Assembly: GCA_944323845.1 (NCBI GenBank)
Contig: CALUUA010000005.1
Location: forward strand, 1-64,000
DNA: 64,000 bases
Origin: an uncultured Bacteroidales bacterium
GTDB lineage: Bacteria > Bacteroidota > Bacteroidia > Bacteroidales > UBA932
Direction: 5' to 3'
A program made the translations under genes and the position numbers. Shown piece by piece: positions 42,316 through 51,578 of this stretch. The notes under the pieces are model-generated. The model ran no database searches. It was not told the DNA's origin and saw only the letters and a program-made list of their open reading frames with translations. The stretch's first letter is position 1; each line of letters starts with the position of its first letter.

Positions 42316-44079
42316 TTACTGGGCTTTATTGAAATAACGGGTATGGAGCAGATGTTCCGCCTTTTCACTCAAAGGCTTTCCGAGAAATTCCTCATAAAGG
42401 GACTTTATGTAAGGGTTTTCATGCGACTTGCGCAGGGTCTTGCCGGCATCTTCCTTATACAGGGCGTTCGCGCGGGCATAAAGGATTTCCGAATGTCCGT
42501 GGTGCAGCGGCTGTCCGCCTCCGCCGATACATCCGCCCGGACATGCCATGATCTCTATGGCGTGGTACTCGTTCCGGCCGTGCCGTATATCTTCCAGCAA
42601 ATGTCTGGCGTTTCCGAGTCCGTGAGCTATGCCTACCTTCAGCTGGAAGCCGTCCAGATCGACTGTAGCCCTTCTGACGCCGTCCATTCCTCTGACAGTC
42701 TGGAAATTGACGCTTTTCAGGGTTTTCCCGGTATATAGCTCATAGACAGTCCTCAAGGCAGCCTCCATGACTCCTCCGGTCGTGCCGAAAATCACGCCTG
42801 CCCCTGTAGAGGCTCCCAAAGGAAGGTCGAAATCCATGTCCGGAAGCAGGGAGAAGCTGATGTTTGCCCTCTTGATAAGGCGGGCGAGTTCCCGGGTGGT
42901 GATGGAATAGTCCACGTCAGGATTCCCTTCTGTCTTGAATTCCTCCCTGTCGCATTCGTATTTCTTTGCCAGACATGGCATTATGGAGACTACTATCAGC
43001 TTTTCGCGCGGTATTCCCATCTTCTGCGCCCACCATGTCTTGGCTATGGAGCCGAACATCTGCTGCGGAGATCTGGCCGTAGACGGGATGTCGAGCAGGT
43101 CAGGGAACTGGTGTTCGAAGAAATTCACCCATGCCGGACAGCAGGATGTGAGGATAGGAAGGCGTACATTCCTGTCTCCGTCGAGATATTTCGTGAGTCT
43201 TTCCAGCATCTCCGCACCTTCCTCCATGATGGTGAGGTCTGCGGCGAAATCGGTATCGAACACGTAATCGAATCCCAATTCCCTGAGTGCAGCCACCATC
43301 TTTCCGGTCACGAGGGTTCCTGCCGGCAGGTCGAACTCCTCGCCTATGGCTGCCCTGACAGCCGGGGCTGTCTGGACAATGACCACTTTGTCTGGGTCGG
43401 CGAGATCTTCTACGAGACGGTTCGTGTGGTCGCGCTCCGTCAATGCTCCTACCGGACAGACGGCGACGCACTGTCCGCAATACGTACATTCGCTGTCTGC
43501 CATCATCATGTCGAATGCAGGGGCGATGGTCGTGTTGAAACCCCGGCGGATAGCCCCGAGGGCTCCGACTGTCTGCACTTCGTTGCAGACGCTTTCACAC
43601 CTGCGGCAGAAGATGCACTTGTCCATGTTCCGGACGATAGAGGCCGTGACTTCCCGCTTGCGCTGGGAAAGTTCGCCTCCGTTGAAAGGCATTTCCCTTA
43701 TGTTGAACCTGAGCGCGAGATTCTGAAGCTCGCAGTCTCCGGCCTTCGGGCATGTCAGACATTCGTTCGGATGGTCCGACAGGATGAGTTCCGCCACAAT
43801 CTTGCGTGCGTTCATCACCCTGAGGGTGCTCGTCCTTACGACCATGTCATTGGTGCATTTGGTGGCACAGGCAGGCGCGAGATTCTTCCTGCCTTCGATT
43901 TCCACCACGCATATCCTGCAGGAGGCGGGGTTGTTCTTTATGCATGTACCTTTCAGGTCGATATGGCACAAAGTCGGTATGTCTATCCCGATTTTCTGTG
44001 CTGCTTCCAGAATGGTCGTCCCCTCCGGTACAGTCACGAAATGATGGTCTATCTGAAGTGTTATCTGTTTTTCTTCCAT
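42316..44079 (-). CDS. hydA: [FeFe] hydrogenase catalytic subunit HydA
   Basis: Catalytic subunit (587 residues). In order: an N-terminal [2Fe-2S] domain (C38, C46, C54, C57 region), a His-ligated [4Fe-4S] cluster (HPNECLTCPKAGDC, 103-116), two [4Fe-4S] clusters (CIFCRRCESVC, 155-165; CTYCGQCVAVC, 198-208) and the H-cluster domain with all three signatures: TSCCPAW (311-317), MPCLAKK (367-373) and MACPGGCIGGGG (511-522). The second Cys of TSCC is the usual proton donor, so it looks like a catalytic rather than a sensory type. With HydB and HydC it fits the NAD/ferredoxin-linked group. Confidence 0.97.
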   Translation of the reverse strand: MEEKQITLQIDHHFVTVPEGTTILEAAQKIGIDIPTLCHIDLKGTCIKNNPASCRICVVEIEGRKNLAPACATKCTNDMVVRTSTLRVMNARKIVAELILSDHPNECLTCPKAGDCELQNLALRFNIREMPFNGGELSQRKREVTASIVRNMDKCIFCRRCESVCNEVQTVGALGAIRRGFNTTIAPAFDMMMADSECTYCGQCVAVCPVGALTERDHTNRLVEDLADPDKVVIVQTAPAVRAAIGEEFDLPAGTLVTGKMVAALRELGFDYVFDTDFAADLTIMEEGAEMLERLTKYLDGDRNVRLPILTSCCPAWVNFFEHQFPDLLDIPSTARSPQQMFGSIAKTWWAQKMGIPREKLIVVSIMPCLAKKYECDREEFKTEGNPDVDYSITTRELARLIKRANISFSLLPDMDFDLPLGASTGAGVIFGTTGGVMEAALRTVYELYTGKTLKSVNFQTVRGMDGVRRATVDLDGFQLKVGIAHGLGNARHLLEDIRHGRNEYHAIEIMACPGGCIGGGGQPLHHGHSEILYARANALYKEDAGKTLRKSHENPYIKSLYEEFLGKPLSEKAEHLLHTRYFNKAQ

Positions 44080-44109
44080 TGTTCCAGTGTTTTGGGTCAG
44101 TGTCGGATG

Positions 44110-46017
44110 CTAATGAACGGAAATAGCCTTGAACTTGCATCTGGCCATGCACATTCCGCATTTGATGCATTTCGAAGGGTTGATGATATGAGGCTTGCGG
44201 ACATCGCCCATGATGGCATCGGCCGGACAGTTTTTGGCGCACAGGTGACAGCCTATGCACAGTTTCGGGTCGATGCTGTAGGTGAGCAGGGCCTTGCACT
44301 GCTTAGCCCGGCATTTCCTGTCCCGCACATGCTCCAGATATTCGTCATGGAAGTGGGCCAAGGTGGACAGCACCGGATTCGGCGAAGTCTGCCCGAGTCC
44401 GCACAGGGCAGTATCCTTTATCACTTTTCCCAAGGTGCCCAGAGTCTTCAGGTCTTCTTCCGTGCCGCGGCCTTCCGTTATCTTGTTCAGGATTTCAAGC
44501 AGCCTCTTGTTCCCGATACGGCAAGGGGTGCATTTCCCGCAGGATTCCTCTACCGTGAAATCCAGATAGAATCTTGCGACTGAAACCATGCAGTCATCCT
44601 CATCCATCACTATCATGCCTCCCGAACCCATCATCGAACCTTCCGCAAGCAGATTGTCGAAGTCGATCGGTATGTCCAGATGCTTTTCCGTGAGGCATCC
44701 TCCGGAAGGTCCGCCCGTCTGTACGGCCTTGAACTTTTTGCCGCCCTTTATGCCGCCGCCGATTTCGTATATCACTTCGCGGAGAGAGGTGCCCATAGGC
44801 ACTTCTATCAGGCCGACATTGTTTATCTTTCCGGCCAGTGCAAATACCTTCGTGCCTTTCGACTTTTCAGTGCCGATGGACGAGAACCAGTCCGCTCCCC
44901 GGGTCAGTATGACAGGGATGTTCGCGAATGTCTCGACATTGTTCACGTTTGTAGGCTTGCCGAGGTATCCTGACTCTGCCGGGAACGGGGGTTTCATGGT
45001 AGGCTCCCCCCTCTTTCCTTCCATCGAGTGGATGAGCGCGGTTTCTTCGCCGCAGACGAAAGCCCCGGCCCCGTACCGTATCTCTATGTCGAAACTGAAA
45101 TCCGTCCCGAGGATATTCTGGCCGAGCAGACCGTATTCGCGGGCCTGCGCTATCGCTGTCTGAAGGCGGTGGATGGCCAGAGGATATTCGGCGCGGATAT
45201 AGACCAGACCGTTCGATGAGCCTATGGAATAGCCGCATATGGCCATGGCCTCGACTATCGAATGCGGGTCGCCTTCCATGATGGACCGGTCCATGAATGC
45301 TCCCGGATCCCCCTCGTCAGCATTGCAGACGACATACTTTATGTCAGAGACGCTTTTTCTCGCAAATTCCCACTTGACCCCGGTAGGAAAGCCTCCGCCT
45401 CCGCGTCCCCGCAGCCCCGAACGCTTCACTTCGTCGATGACATCTTCCGGAGTCTTGCCCAAAAGACTGTCTGCCAGAGCCTTGTATCCGTCTCTGGCAA
45501 TGTATTCCTCTATGTTTTCCGGATCTATGAATCCGCAGTTACGCAGGGCCACGCGCTTCTGCTTGCGGTAAAATTCCATGTGTTTGGAGTCGCTGACATG
45601 CTCTCCGGACTTCGGATCCAGATACAGGAGCCTTTCCACTTTCCGTCCTGCCAGAATGTGCTCCTCCACTATTTCGGCGGCATCTTCCGGCTTGACCTGC
45701 GTATAAAAGGTGTTGTCCGGTATGATCTTGACTACCGGACCTTTCTCGCAGAAGCCGAAACAGCCGGTGGTGACTACGTCGACGCGGTCCGAAAGTCCTT
45801 TTTCCTGAAGCAGTCCGGTGATTTTCTCGCCTATGATATGGCTGGACGATGCCTTGCAGCCTGTGCCGCCGCATATAAGGACCTGCATGTGTCCGGTTCC
45901 GATGTTCAGTCCGCAGCATCTGCCGTCAGTGGCCAGGTCGCTCTGTTCGCGGAGCTGCAGTTTTCCTGCCGCCCTGTCCCTGATGGCCTTGAGATCCCCG
46001 ATGGTGAGTATTTTCAT
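44110..46017 (-). CDS. hydB: Hydrogenase subunit HydB (NuoF-like, FMN/NAD)
   Basis: Flavin subunit (635 residues). An N-terminal thioredoxin-like [2Fe-2S] domain (C49, C54, C86, C90), an NADH/FMN domain with the Gly-rich GLRGRGGGGFPTG (201-213), an SLBB segment, a [4Fe-4S] motif (ESCGKCTPCRIG) and a C-terminal pair of [4Fe-4S] clusters (CIGCHLCAKNCP, CIKCGMCMARC). This layout matches HydB of electron-bifurcating hydrogenases that use NADH and reduced ferredoxin together. Some relatives use NADH only, so bifurcation is inference. First gene of the operon. Confidence 0.96.
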   Translation of the reverse strand: MKILTIGDLKAIRDRAAGKLQLREQSDLATDGRCCGLNIGTGHMQVLICGGTGCKASSSHIIGEKITGLLQEKGLSDRVDVVTTGCFGFCEKGPVVKIIPDNTFYTQVKPEDAAEIVEEHILAGRKVERLLYLDPKSGEHVSDSKHMEFYRKQKRVALRNCGFIDPENIEEYIARDGYKALADSLLGKTPEDVIDEVKRSGLRGRGGGGFPTGVKWEFARKSVSDIKYVVCNADEGDPGAFMDRSIMEGDPHSIVEAMAICGYSIGSSNGLVYIRAEYPLAIHRLQTAIAQAREYGLLGQNILGTDFSFDIEIRYGAGAFVCGEETALIHSMEGKRGEPTMKPPFPAESGYLGKPTNVNNVETFANIPVILTRGADWFSSIGTEKSKGTKVFALAGKINNVGLIEVPMGTSLREVIYEIGGGIKGGKKFKAVQTGGPSGGCLTEKHLDIPIDFDNLLAEGSMMGSGGMIVMDEDDCMVSVARFYLDFTVEESCGKCTPCRIGNKRLLEILNKITEGRGTEEDLKTLGTLGKVIKDTALCGLGQTSPNPVLSTLAHFHDEYLEHVRDRKCRAKQCKALLTYSIDPKLCIGCHLCAKNCPADAIMGDVRKPHIINPSKCIKCGMCMARCKFKAISVH

Positions 46018-46092
46018 GTGTCGGTAATTGATAGTTATAGTTAGTCTGTGTTATTATGATTATGTACGGTTGTCGTCATCCCGGGCCGGAGA

Positions 46093-46123
46093 CAAAGATA
46101 TGAAAAGGATATTTAAAATACAA
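46093..46123 (-). promoter_or_regulatory. Promoter of hydB-hydA-hydC
   Basis: On the minus strand TTG (46121-46123), a 20-bp spacer and TATCTTTG (46093-46100), an exact match. The leader is about 70 nt. Confidence 0.85.
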
Positions 46124-46142
46124 TGTTGCAATCTGCAATGTT
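46121..46142. promoter_or_regulatory. Possible operator at the hydB promoter
   Basis: Two copies of CAATGTT (46121-46127 and 46136-46142) and a dyad TTGCA-ATC-TGCAA (46126-46138) overlap and extend upstream of the -33 element of hydB. A regulator binding here would control the hydrogenase operon. It does not match the Rex or FNR consensus, and no regulator gene is adjacent. Confidence 0.35.
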
Positions 46143-46149
46143 TTCCGGA

Positions 46150-46179
46150 TTGTATTTCAAGATAATTTCTTTATTTTTG
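46150..46179 (+). promoter_or_regulatory. Promoter of the coiled-coil protein and hemW
   Basis: TTG (46150-46152), a 19-bp spacer and TATTTTTG (46172-46179), an exact match. The start site near 46186 fixes the first gene's ATG at 46218. Confidence 0.85.
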
Positions 46180-46217
46180 CATTGATAAGACCGAAGACAC
46201 ATATAATCTTTATAACC

Positions 46218-47102
46218 ATGGAAGAAAAAGTTTCAAATCCGCAGGAAAAGTCCCTGAAGACGACTATGTACGTGATGATAGCCATCGCTGTCGTGCTGGC
46301 TCTTGTGCTGGCTTACGTATGGTACCAGAAAAGTTCGCTGGTGAACGAACTGAATGTGGAGAAGGAAGCTCTGACAGAGCAGATGATTTCCCTCCAGAAC
46401 GACTATGCGAATCTGTCTTCTGACAATGACATGATCAATGCGCAGCTCGATTCGTCCAGAGAAGAAGTATCGCAGCTTATCGAAAGGATCAAGAAGACCG
46501 AGGCCACTAACAGGATTATGATCCGCAAATATGAGAAAGAACTCGGTACCCTGAGAAGCATCATGCGGAACTATATCGCGCAGATCGACTCGCTGAATAC
46601 CCTCAACCATAAGCTGACTGCCGATGCCGCTGCCGCCAGAAAAGAGGCTGCCGAGACCAGACGCCAGTCGGAAGAGCTGAGCAAGGCTGTCGAGAGTCTT
46701 ACCGGTCAGGTGGCTGTCGGCGCCATTCTCAAGGGACGTGCTGTCAGGATGGATGCATACAACGCTTCCGACAAGATTACAGACAGAAGCAGCCGTGTAG
46801 TCAGACTCATGACTACCCTCAGCCTTGTCGAAAACGCTCTCGCCCCTAAGGGTCCTGTAAGGGTCTACATCAGGGTCAAGGGTCCGGACGGAATCCTGCT
46901 TACCAGCGGCGACAAGCATTCTTTCGTGTATGAAGGCGAGCCTATGATGTGTTCCGCTTCCAGAGAGGTGGACTATCAGGGCGAAGAAGTGGAGTTGAGC
47001 ATTTATCTGAACGGCATAGAGGATTACGTGAAAGGTATCTATACAGTGGACGCCTATACTGACGGGAATCTTCTCGGTTCTGCGGAACTCATGCTCAGGT
47101 AG
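46218..47102 (+). CDS. Hypothetical membrane-anchored coiled-coil protein
   Basis: I do not recognise a named family. The 294 residues show a short cytoplasmic N-terminus, one membrane helix (about 18-37), a long coiled coil (about 40-170; heptad-like Leu/Ile with many Glu, Lys and Arg) and a C-terminal beta-rich domain of about 110 residues (GPVRVYIRVKGPDGI, VELSIYLNG). With that topology the coiled coil would be periplasmic. It is transcribed with hemW, which starts 3 nt after its stop. A role in envelope structure is only a guess. Confidence 0.82.
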   Translation: MEEKVSNPQEKSLKTTMYVMIAIAVVLALVLAYVWYQKSSLVNELNVEKEALTEQMISLQNDYANLSSDNDMINAQLDSSREEVSQLIERIKKTEATNRIMIRKYEKELGTLRSIMRNYIAQIDSLNTLNHKLTADAAAARKEAAETRRQSEELSKAVESLTGQVAVGAILKGRAVRMDAYNASDKITDRSSRVVRLMTTLSLVENALAPKGPVRVYIRVKGPDGILLTSGDKHSFVYEGEPMMCSASREVDYQGEEVELSIYLNGIEDYVKGIYTVDAYTDGNLLGSAELMLR

Positions 47103-47105
47103 GCT

Positions 47106-48272
47106 GTGATATATATCCACATCCCTTTCTGCAGGACATTCTGCAATTATTGCGGATTCTATTCGGAACTTTGTCCGAAAGACGGACGGAAAGACTCCCT
47201 TGTCGCGTCATTCGCGACGGCATTGAAGAATGAATTGTCTGTCAGAAAGGATGAGATATCTGCAAGCCCGGACACTTTATACATAGGAGGCGGCACCCCA
47301 TCGGTGCTGCCTCTTCATGTTCTTTCAGATATAGTCGGAGCAGTACGGGCGGCAAGGGGGACGGAAAAGGACTTCAGCGAGTTTACCGTGGAGGTGAATC
47401 CTGATGACATAGTTTCGGGCGGACTGCGGTATGCGGAATCATTGTCCGCGCTCGGCGTGGACAGGATAAGCATGGGCGTACAGTCTTTCGATGACCGTAT
47501 TCTGAAATGGATGAACCGGCGGCATGATGCCGCGGAAGCCGTGGAGGCATACAGGATATTGAGACAGGCGGGCATCGAGAATATCAGCGTAGACCTGATT
47601 TTCGGCCTGCCGATGATGGATGACAGACAGTGGGACGGCATGCTGGACAGGACGCTGGATCTGCCGGGAGGCAGGCCGGAACATATATCCGCCTATCAGC
47701 TCTCCATCGAAGACGGTTCCGCCTTAGCCTCTCTTGCGGCTGCAGGCCGTTATGAAGAAGCCTCGGATGAAGTCTGCAGCCGGCAGTATGACATTCTATG
47801 CTCCAGACTGGCGGAAGCGGGATACCATCACTATGAAGTTTCGAACTTCGCCCTTCCCGGACGGGAAGCCGTACATAATTCGGCATATTGGACAGGATGT
47901 CCTTACCTCGGGCTCGGCCCCGGAGCGCACTCGTACAGGACGGATGGCGGAAAACATATCCGCAGCCGGAATCTTCCGTCCGTGGAAAAATACATTGCCG
48001 CCCTGTCCTCTTCCGGGCAGACGGGGAGCGGTCTGGAGACGGTGCGGGAATACGAGACATTGACGGCGGACCAGGTCGCTTTAGAGAAGATAATGCTGGC
48101 CATGAGGACTGACAGAGGCCTGCCTGAAGAGGAACTGAGGGCTGCCGGAGACAGCTCAGGCATAGCAAGGATGATGAATGCCGGCTATCTGATACGGCTT
48201 CCGGACGGACGCGTGCGTATTCCCGAGTCCCGTTTTTTCATTTCAGACTCCATTATAGCAGCCATTTCGTGA
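47106..48272 (+). CDS. hemW: HemW-type radical SAM protein
   Basis: A 388-residue relative of coproporphyrinogen III dehydrogenase. HemW proteins bind heme and are thought to deliver it rather than make it. The radical SAM CxxxCxxC is at C9, C13 and C16 (CRTFCNYC), followed by YIGGGTPSVL and EVNPDD. The N-terminal region lacks the extension of the true dehydrogenase HemN. The start codon is GTG, 3 nt after the preceding stop. No heme-synthesis genes are adjacent. Confidence 0.9.
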   Translation: MIYIHIPFCRTFCNYCGFYSELCPKDGRKDSLVASFATALKNELSVRKDEISASPDTLYIGGGTPSVLPLHVLSDIVGAVRAARGTEKDFSEFTVEVNPDDIVSGGLRYAESLSALGVDRISMGVQSFDDRILKWMNRRHDAAEAVEAYRILRQAGIENISVDLIFGLPMMDDRQWDGMLDRTLDLPGGRPEHISAYQLSIEDGSALASLAAAGRYEEASDEVCSRQYDILCSRLAEAGYHHYEVSNFALPGREAVHNSAYWTGCPYLGLGPGAHSYRTDGGKHIRSRNLPSVEKYIAALSSSGQTGSGLETVREYETLTADQVALEKIMLAMRTDRGLPEEELRAAGDSSGIARMMNAGYLIRLPDGRVRIPESRFFISDSIIAAIS

Positions 48273-48294
48273 AATTTGACAAATCAGGAAGATT

Positions 48295-50088
48295 ATGAAC
48301 GTTTTTGCCGAAAGAATACAGAATCTGCGGGCCCTTATGGCCGATAACGGCTGGGATGCCGTGGTCATTTCCGGTTCGGACCCGCACGCAAGCGAATATG
48401 TGGCTCCGAGATGGCGTCAGACAGCCTGGCTTACAGGCTTCACGGGAGAAGCAGGCGAGCTGGCAATCACGGCAGACCATGCAGGATTGTGGACCGATTC
48501 CAGGTTTTTCATTCAGGCAGTGCAGCAGCTCGACGGTTCGGGAGTGGAACTGCACAAGACACGGGTGCCGGAGGCTGTGGGCATTCCGGAATGGCTCGCC
48601 GGCAGGGCATCTGTAGTGGCCGTCGACGGTACATGCGAAAGCGTCATGTACGTTTCCGCTCTGGAAGCCGCCGGTTTCAAGGTCATCAGTGTCCCGGACC
48701 TGATTTCCATGCTCTGGGATGACAGACCGCAGATCCCGACCTCTCCGGTCATCACCCTTTCGGAAGAAACCGCCGGCAGGTCACGCTATGACAAGCTCAC
48801 GGACCTGAGGAAATTCCTTATCCTGAACGGATGCGACTGTACTGTCATATCGGCTCTCGACCAGATAGCATGGCTGCTGAATGTCCGCGGCGAAGACATA
48901 GAATATAACCCTTACGTGATTTCATATCTGTACGTTTCCCAGTCAGAAGCCGTATGGTTCGCGAAGAAAGACGACGACATCTCCGATCCGGACACAGACG
49001 ACAGTTTTCAGGAACTGGAGTCGGACGGCATATCCATCCAGCCATACCAATATGCGGAAGGTATTCTGGAAGACATGCTGCGTACCGAGGACCAGAAAGT
49101 ATTCGTGGAGCCGTCATCCATGAACTATTCCCTGTACAAGGTCATTGAAGACTCGGTCGGAGAAGGCGGCATCAAGACAGGGACTTCGCCGGTCACGCTG
49201 TGGAAATCCGTCAAGAACGACATCGAAATAGCGGGCATGAAAGAGGCATTTCACGAGGACGGGCTGGCCATGGAAAAATTCCTCTTCTGGCTGGACACGG
49301 AAGTCAGCTCGGGAAAGCAAGTCACCGAATGGGAAGCATCAGTAAAGCTGACATCATTCCGCGCCGCAATCCCCGGCTACAGAGGAGACAGCTTTTCGAA
49401 CATCTCGGCGTACGGCCCGCATGCAGCCCTGCCGCATTATGTCACTCCCGAATCAGGCTCGGCCGTCATAGAACCGCGCGGCCTCTATCTGACAGACTCG
49501 GGCGGCCAATACCTCTTCGGCACGACAGACATTACCCGTACCGTCCCGATGGGCGAGTGCTCCTACCTCGAAAAAGAAGACTATACGCTGGTCCTCAAAG
49601 GTATGATTGCCCTGTCCAGGGCAATATTCCCGCGGGGTACGGCAGGCTGCCAGCTGGATGTCCTGGCCAGAATCCCGCTCTGGGGCAACAGACGTAATTT
49701 CGGCCACGGCACAGGGCATGGGGTCGGCTTTTATCTCGGCGTCCACGAAGGCCCGCAGGATATAAGGCAGAATTTCAATCCGCAGCCCCTCCTGCCGGGC
49801 ATGGTCACTTCTGACGAACCGGGCATATACAGGGAAGGGCAGCACGGAGTCCGGCATGAAAACATATTGCTTTGCGTGGAAGCCGGTTCCGACCAGTTCG
49901 CGGAATGGCTCGGCTTCGAGACCCTGACTCTCTGCCATATAGACACTTCCGCCATCATCAGGGATCTGTTGACGGCGGAAGAGGCTGAATGGATAAACTG
50001 CTACAACCGGCATGTCTTCGAAGAACTTTCTCCGGAACTGGACGAAGACACAGCTGCCTGGCTGCGCTACAAAACCCGTCCTATATAG
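48295..50088 (+). CDS. Xaa-Pro aminopeptidase (M24B family)
   Basis: A 597-residue metallopeptidase of the large three-domain aminopeptidase P type. Two N-terminal creatinase-like domains (about 1-300) precede the pita-bread catalytic domain with its metal ligands in DSGGQYLFGTTDITRT, GTGHGVGFYLGVHEGP and the late Glu residues (SDEPGIYREG, RHENILL). It removes N-terminal residues before proline. It has no signal peptide, so it is probably cytoplasmic. It starts 22 bp after hemW with an AGGA-type ribosome-binding site. Confidence 0.93.
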   Translation: MNVFAERIQNLRALMADNGWDAVVISGSDPHASEYVAPRWRQTAWLTGFTGEAGELAITADHAGLWTDSRFFIQAVQQLDGSGVELHKTRVPEAVGIPEWLAGRASVVAVDGTCESVMYVSALEAAGFKVISVPDLISMLWDDRPQIPTSPVITLSEETAGRSRYDKLTDLRKFLILNGCDCTVISALDQIAWLLNVRGEDIEYNPYVISYLYVSQSEAVWFAKKDDDISDPDTDDSFQELESDGISIQPYQYAEGILEDMLRTEDQKVFVEPSSMNYSLYKVIEDSVGEGGIKTGTSPVTLWKSVKNDIEIAGMKEAFHEDGLAMEKFLFWLDTEVSSGKQVTEWEASVKLTSFRAAIPGYRGDSFSNISAYGPHAALPHYVTPESGSAVIEPRGLYLTDSGGQYLFGTTDITRTVPMGECSYLEKEDYTLVLKGMIALSRAIFPRGTAGCQLDVLARIPLWGNRRNFGHGTGHGVGFYLGVHEGPQDIRQNFNPQPLLPGMVTSDEPGIYREGQHGVRHENILLCVEAGSDQFAEWLGFETLTLCHIDTSAIIRDLLTAEEAEWINCYNRHVFEELSPELDEDTAAWLRYKTRPI

Positions 50089-50091
50089 GAA

Positions 50092-51444
50092 TTACTCCCG
50101 AACTGCGAGGTTCTTCGAAATCTCCTCGTCGGAAAGCGAGTAGTCCACGAGGTTTCCAGCCAGATACTGGTCGTAGGAAGCCATATCCACAAGGCCGTGT
50201 CCCGAAAGATTGAACAGGATTACCTTGCTTTCCCCGGTTTCCCTGCACTTGGCGGCCTCCCGTATCGTGGCGGCTATCGCATGGCATGATTCGGGAGCCG
50301 GTATGATGCCCTCCGCCTTTGCGAAAAGACATCCGGCCTGGAATGATTCGAGCTGCTGTATGTCCACGGCTTCCATAAGCCCGTCTTTCAACAGCTGGGA
50401 TACAATCACTCCTGCGCCGTGATACCGCAGGCCTCCTGCATGGATGTTTGCCGGCTTGAATTTGTGCCCGAGGGTGAACATCGGAAGCAGAGGCGTGTAT
50501 CCGGTCTCGTCCCCGAAATCGTATTCGAATTTCCCTTTCGTCAGTTTCGGACAGGATGCCGGTTCGGCAGCTATGAAGCGGGTCTTCTTTCCGTCCAGAA
50601 TATTATGACGCAGGAACGGGAAGGATATGCCTCCGAAGTTCGAGCCGCCGCCGAAGCAGGCTATCACCATGTCGGGATATTCACCTGCCATTTCCATCTG
50701 TTTTTCGGCTTCCAGCCCTATCACGGTCTGGTGCAGGGTCACATGGCTCATTACCGAACCGAGGGTGTATTTGCATCCGGGTGTCATCTGCGCCAGTTCC
50801 ACGGCTTCGGATATGGCCGTGCCGAGCGAGCCCTGATGATTCGGATCCTTGGTCAGTATGTCCTTTCCGGCTCTGGTCGTCATCGACGGGGACGGTATTA
50901 CCTGAGCCCCGAACACCTGCATGATACTGCGTCTGTACGGCTTCTGTTCATAGCTGATCTTCACCTGATAGACGGCAGCTTCGATTCCGAAAAGCCTTGC
51001 AGCATATGAGAGGGCTGCACCCCACTGGCCTGCACCCGTTTCGGTGGTGACATTGGTGATGCCCTCCTGCTTGCAGTAATATGCCTGCGCCAGAGCGGAG
51101 TTCAGCTTGTGCGACCCTACCGGACTGACGCTTTCATTCTTGAAATAAATGTGGGCAGGGGTCCCTATGGCTTCTTCCAGTCCGTATGCACGCACCAGCG
51201 GGGTGGAACGGTAGTATGCATACATTTCCCTGACTTTGTCCGGAATGTCTATCCATCGGTCGGTCTGGTTAAGCTCCTGTCTGCACAGTTCTTCTGCGAA
51301 GATAGGGAAAAGGTCTTCGGCCTTCATAGGCTGTCTGGTGGCCGGATTCAGCAGAGGCATAGGCTTGTTCACCATGTCTGCCTGGATGTTGTACCATTGT
51401 TTCGGCAGGTCGGCCTCGTTCAGAAAAAATCGTTTCTGTTTCAT
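50092..51444 (-). CDS. trpB: Tryptophan synthase beta chain-like protein (TrpB2 type)
   Basis: PLP enzyme of 450 residues that condenses indole and serine. It has the PLP lysine motif SVSPVGSHKLNSAL near residue 112, ETGAGQWGAAL, and the phosphate-binding FGGGSNFGG. Length and the N-terminal FFLNEADLPKQWYNIQADM extension mark the TrpB2 class, which often works without TrpA. No other trp gene is near, which fits an indole-salvage role. It converges on the aminopeptidase gene (3 bp apart). Confidence 0.93.
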   Translation of the reverse strand: MKQKRFFLNEADLPKQWYNIQADMVNKPMPLLNPATRQPMKAEDLFPIFAEELCRQELNQTDRWIDIPDKVREMYAYYRSTPLVRAYGLEEAIGTPAHIYFKNESVSPVGSHKLNSALAQAYYCKQEGITNVTTETGAGQWGAALSYAARLFGIEAAVYQVKISYEQKPYRRSIMQVFGAQVIPSPSMTTRAGKDILTKDPNHQGSLGTAISEAVELAQMTPGCKYTLGSVMSHVTLHQTVIGLEAEKQMEMAGEYPDMVIACFGGGSNFGGISFPFLRHNILDGKKTRFIAAEPASCPKLTKGKFEYDFGDETGYTPLLPMFTLGHKFKPANIHAGGLRYHGAGVIVSQLLKDGLMEAVDIQQLESFQAGCLFAKAEGIIPAPESCHAIAATIREAAKCRETGESKVILFNLSGHGLVDMASYDQYLAGNLVDYSLSDEEISKNLAVRE

Positions 51445-51516
51445 GACTCGATGGATTTAAGTGATTTAAGTTTGTTTTATATATGTCAGTCTGTCCTGAC
51501 AGTGTCCGCTGATGAT

Positions 51517-51554
51517 AAAAAGACGCCGGTCAGATTCTGTTCCGGCCGGCGTCT
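51517..51554 (-). terminator. Terminator after sdhC
   Basis: On the minus strand GACGCCGG and CCGGCGTC form an 8-bp stem (51522-51529 with 51546-51553) followed by T5. It ends the sdhC message about 25 nt after its stop codon, so no sdhA or sdhB can follow in the same transcript. Confidence 0.85.
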
Positions 51555-51578
51555 TGAAGTTCGTTTCTGAAATTTCCC

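Noticed and set aside
43111..44583. A 490-codon open frame antisense to hydA and hydB
   Set aside because: It spans two real genes on the other strand that carry intact cofactor motifs; its own translation is rich in His and Arg without any domain.
46121..46142. A Rex or FNR binding site before hydB
   Set aside because: The dyad TTGCA-ATC-TGCAA fits neither the TTGTGAA-N4-TTCACAA type nor the TTGAT-N4-ATCAA type.
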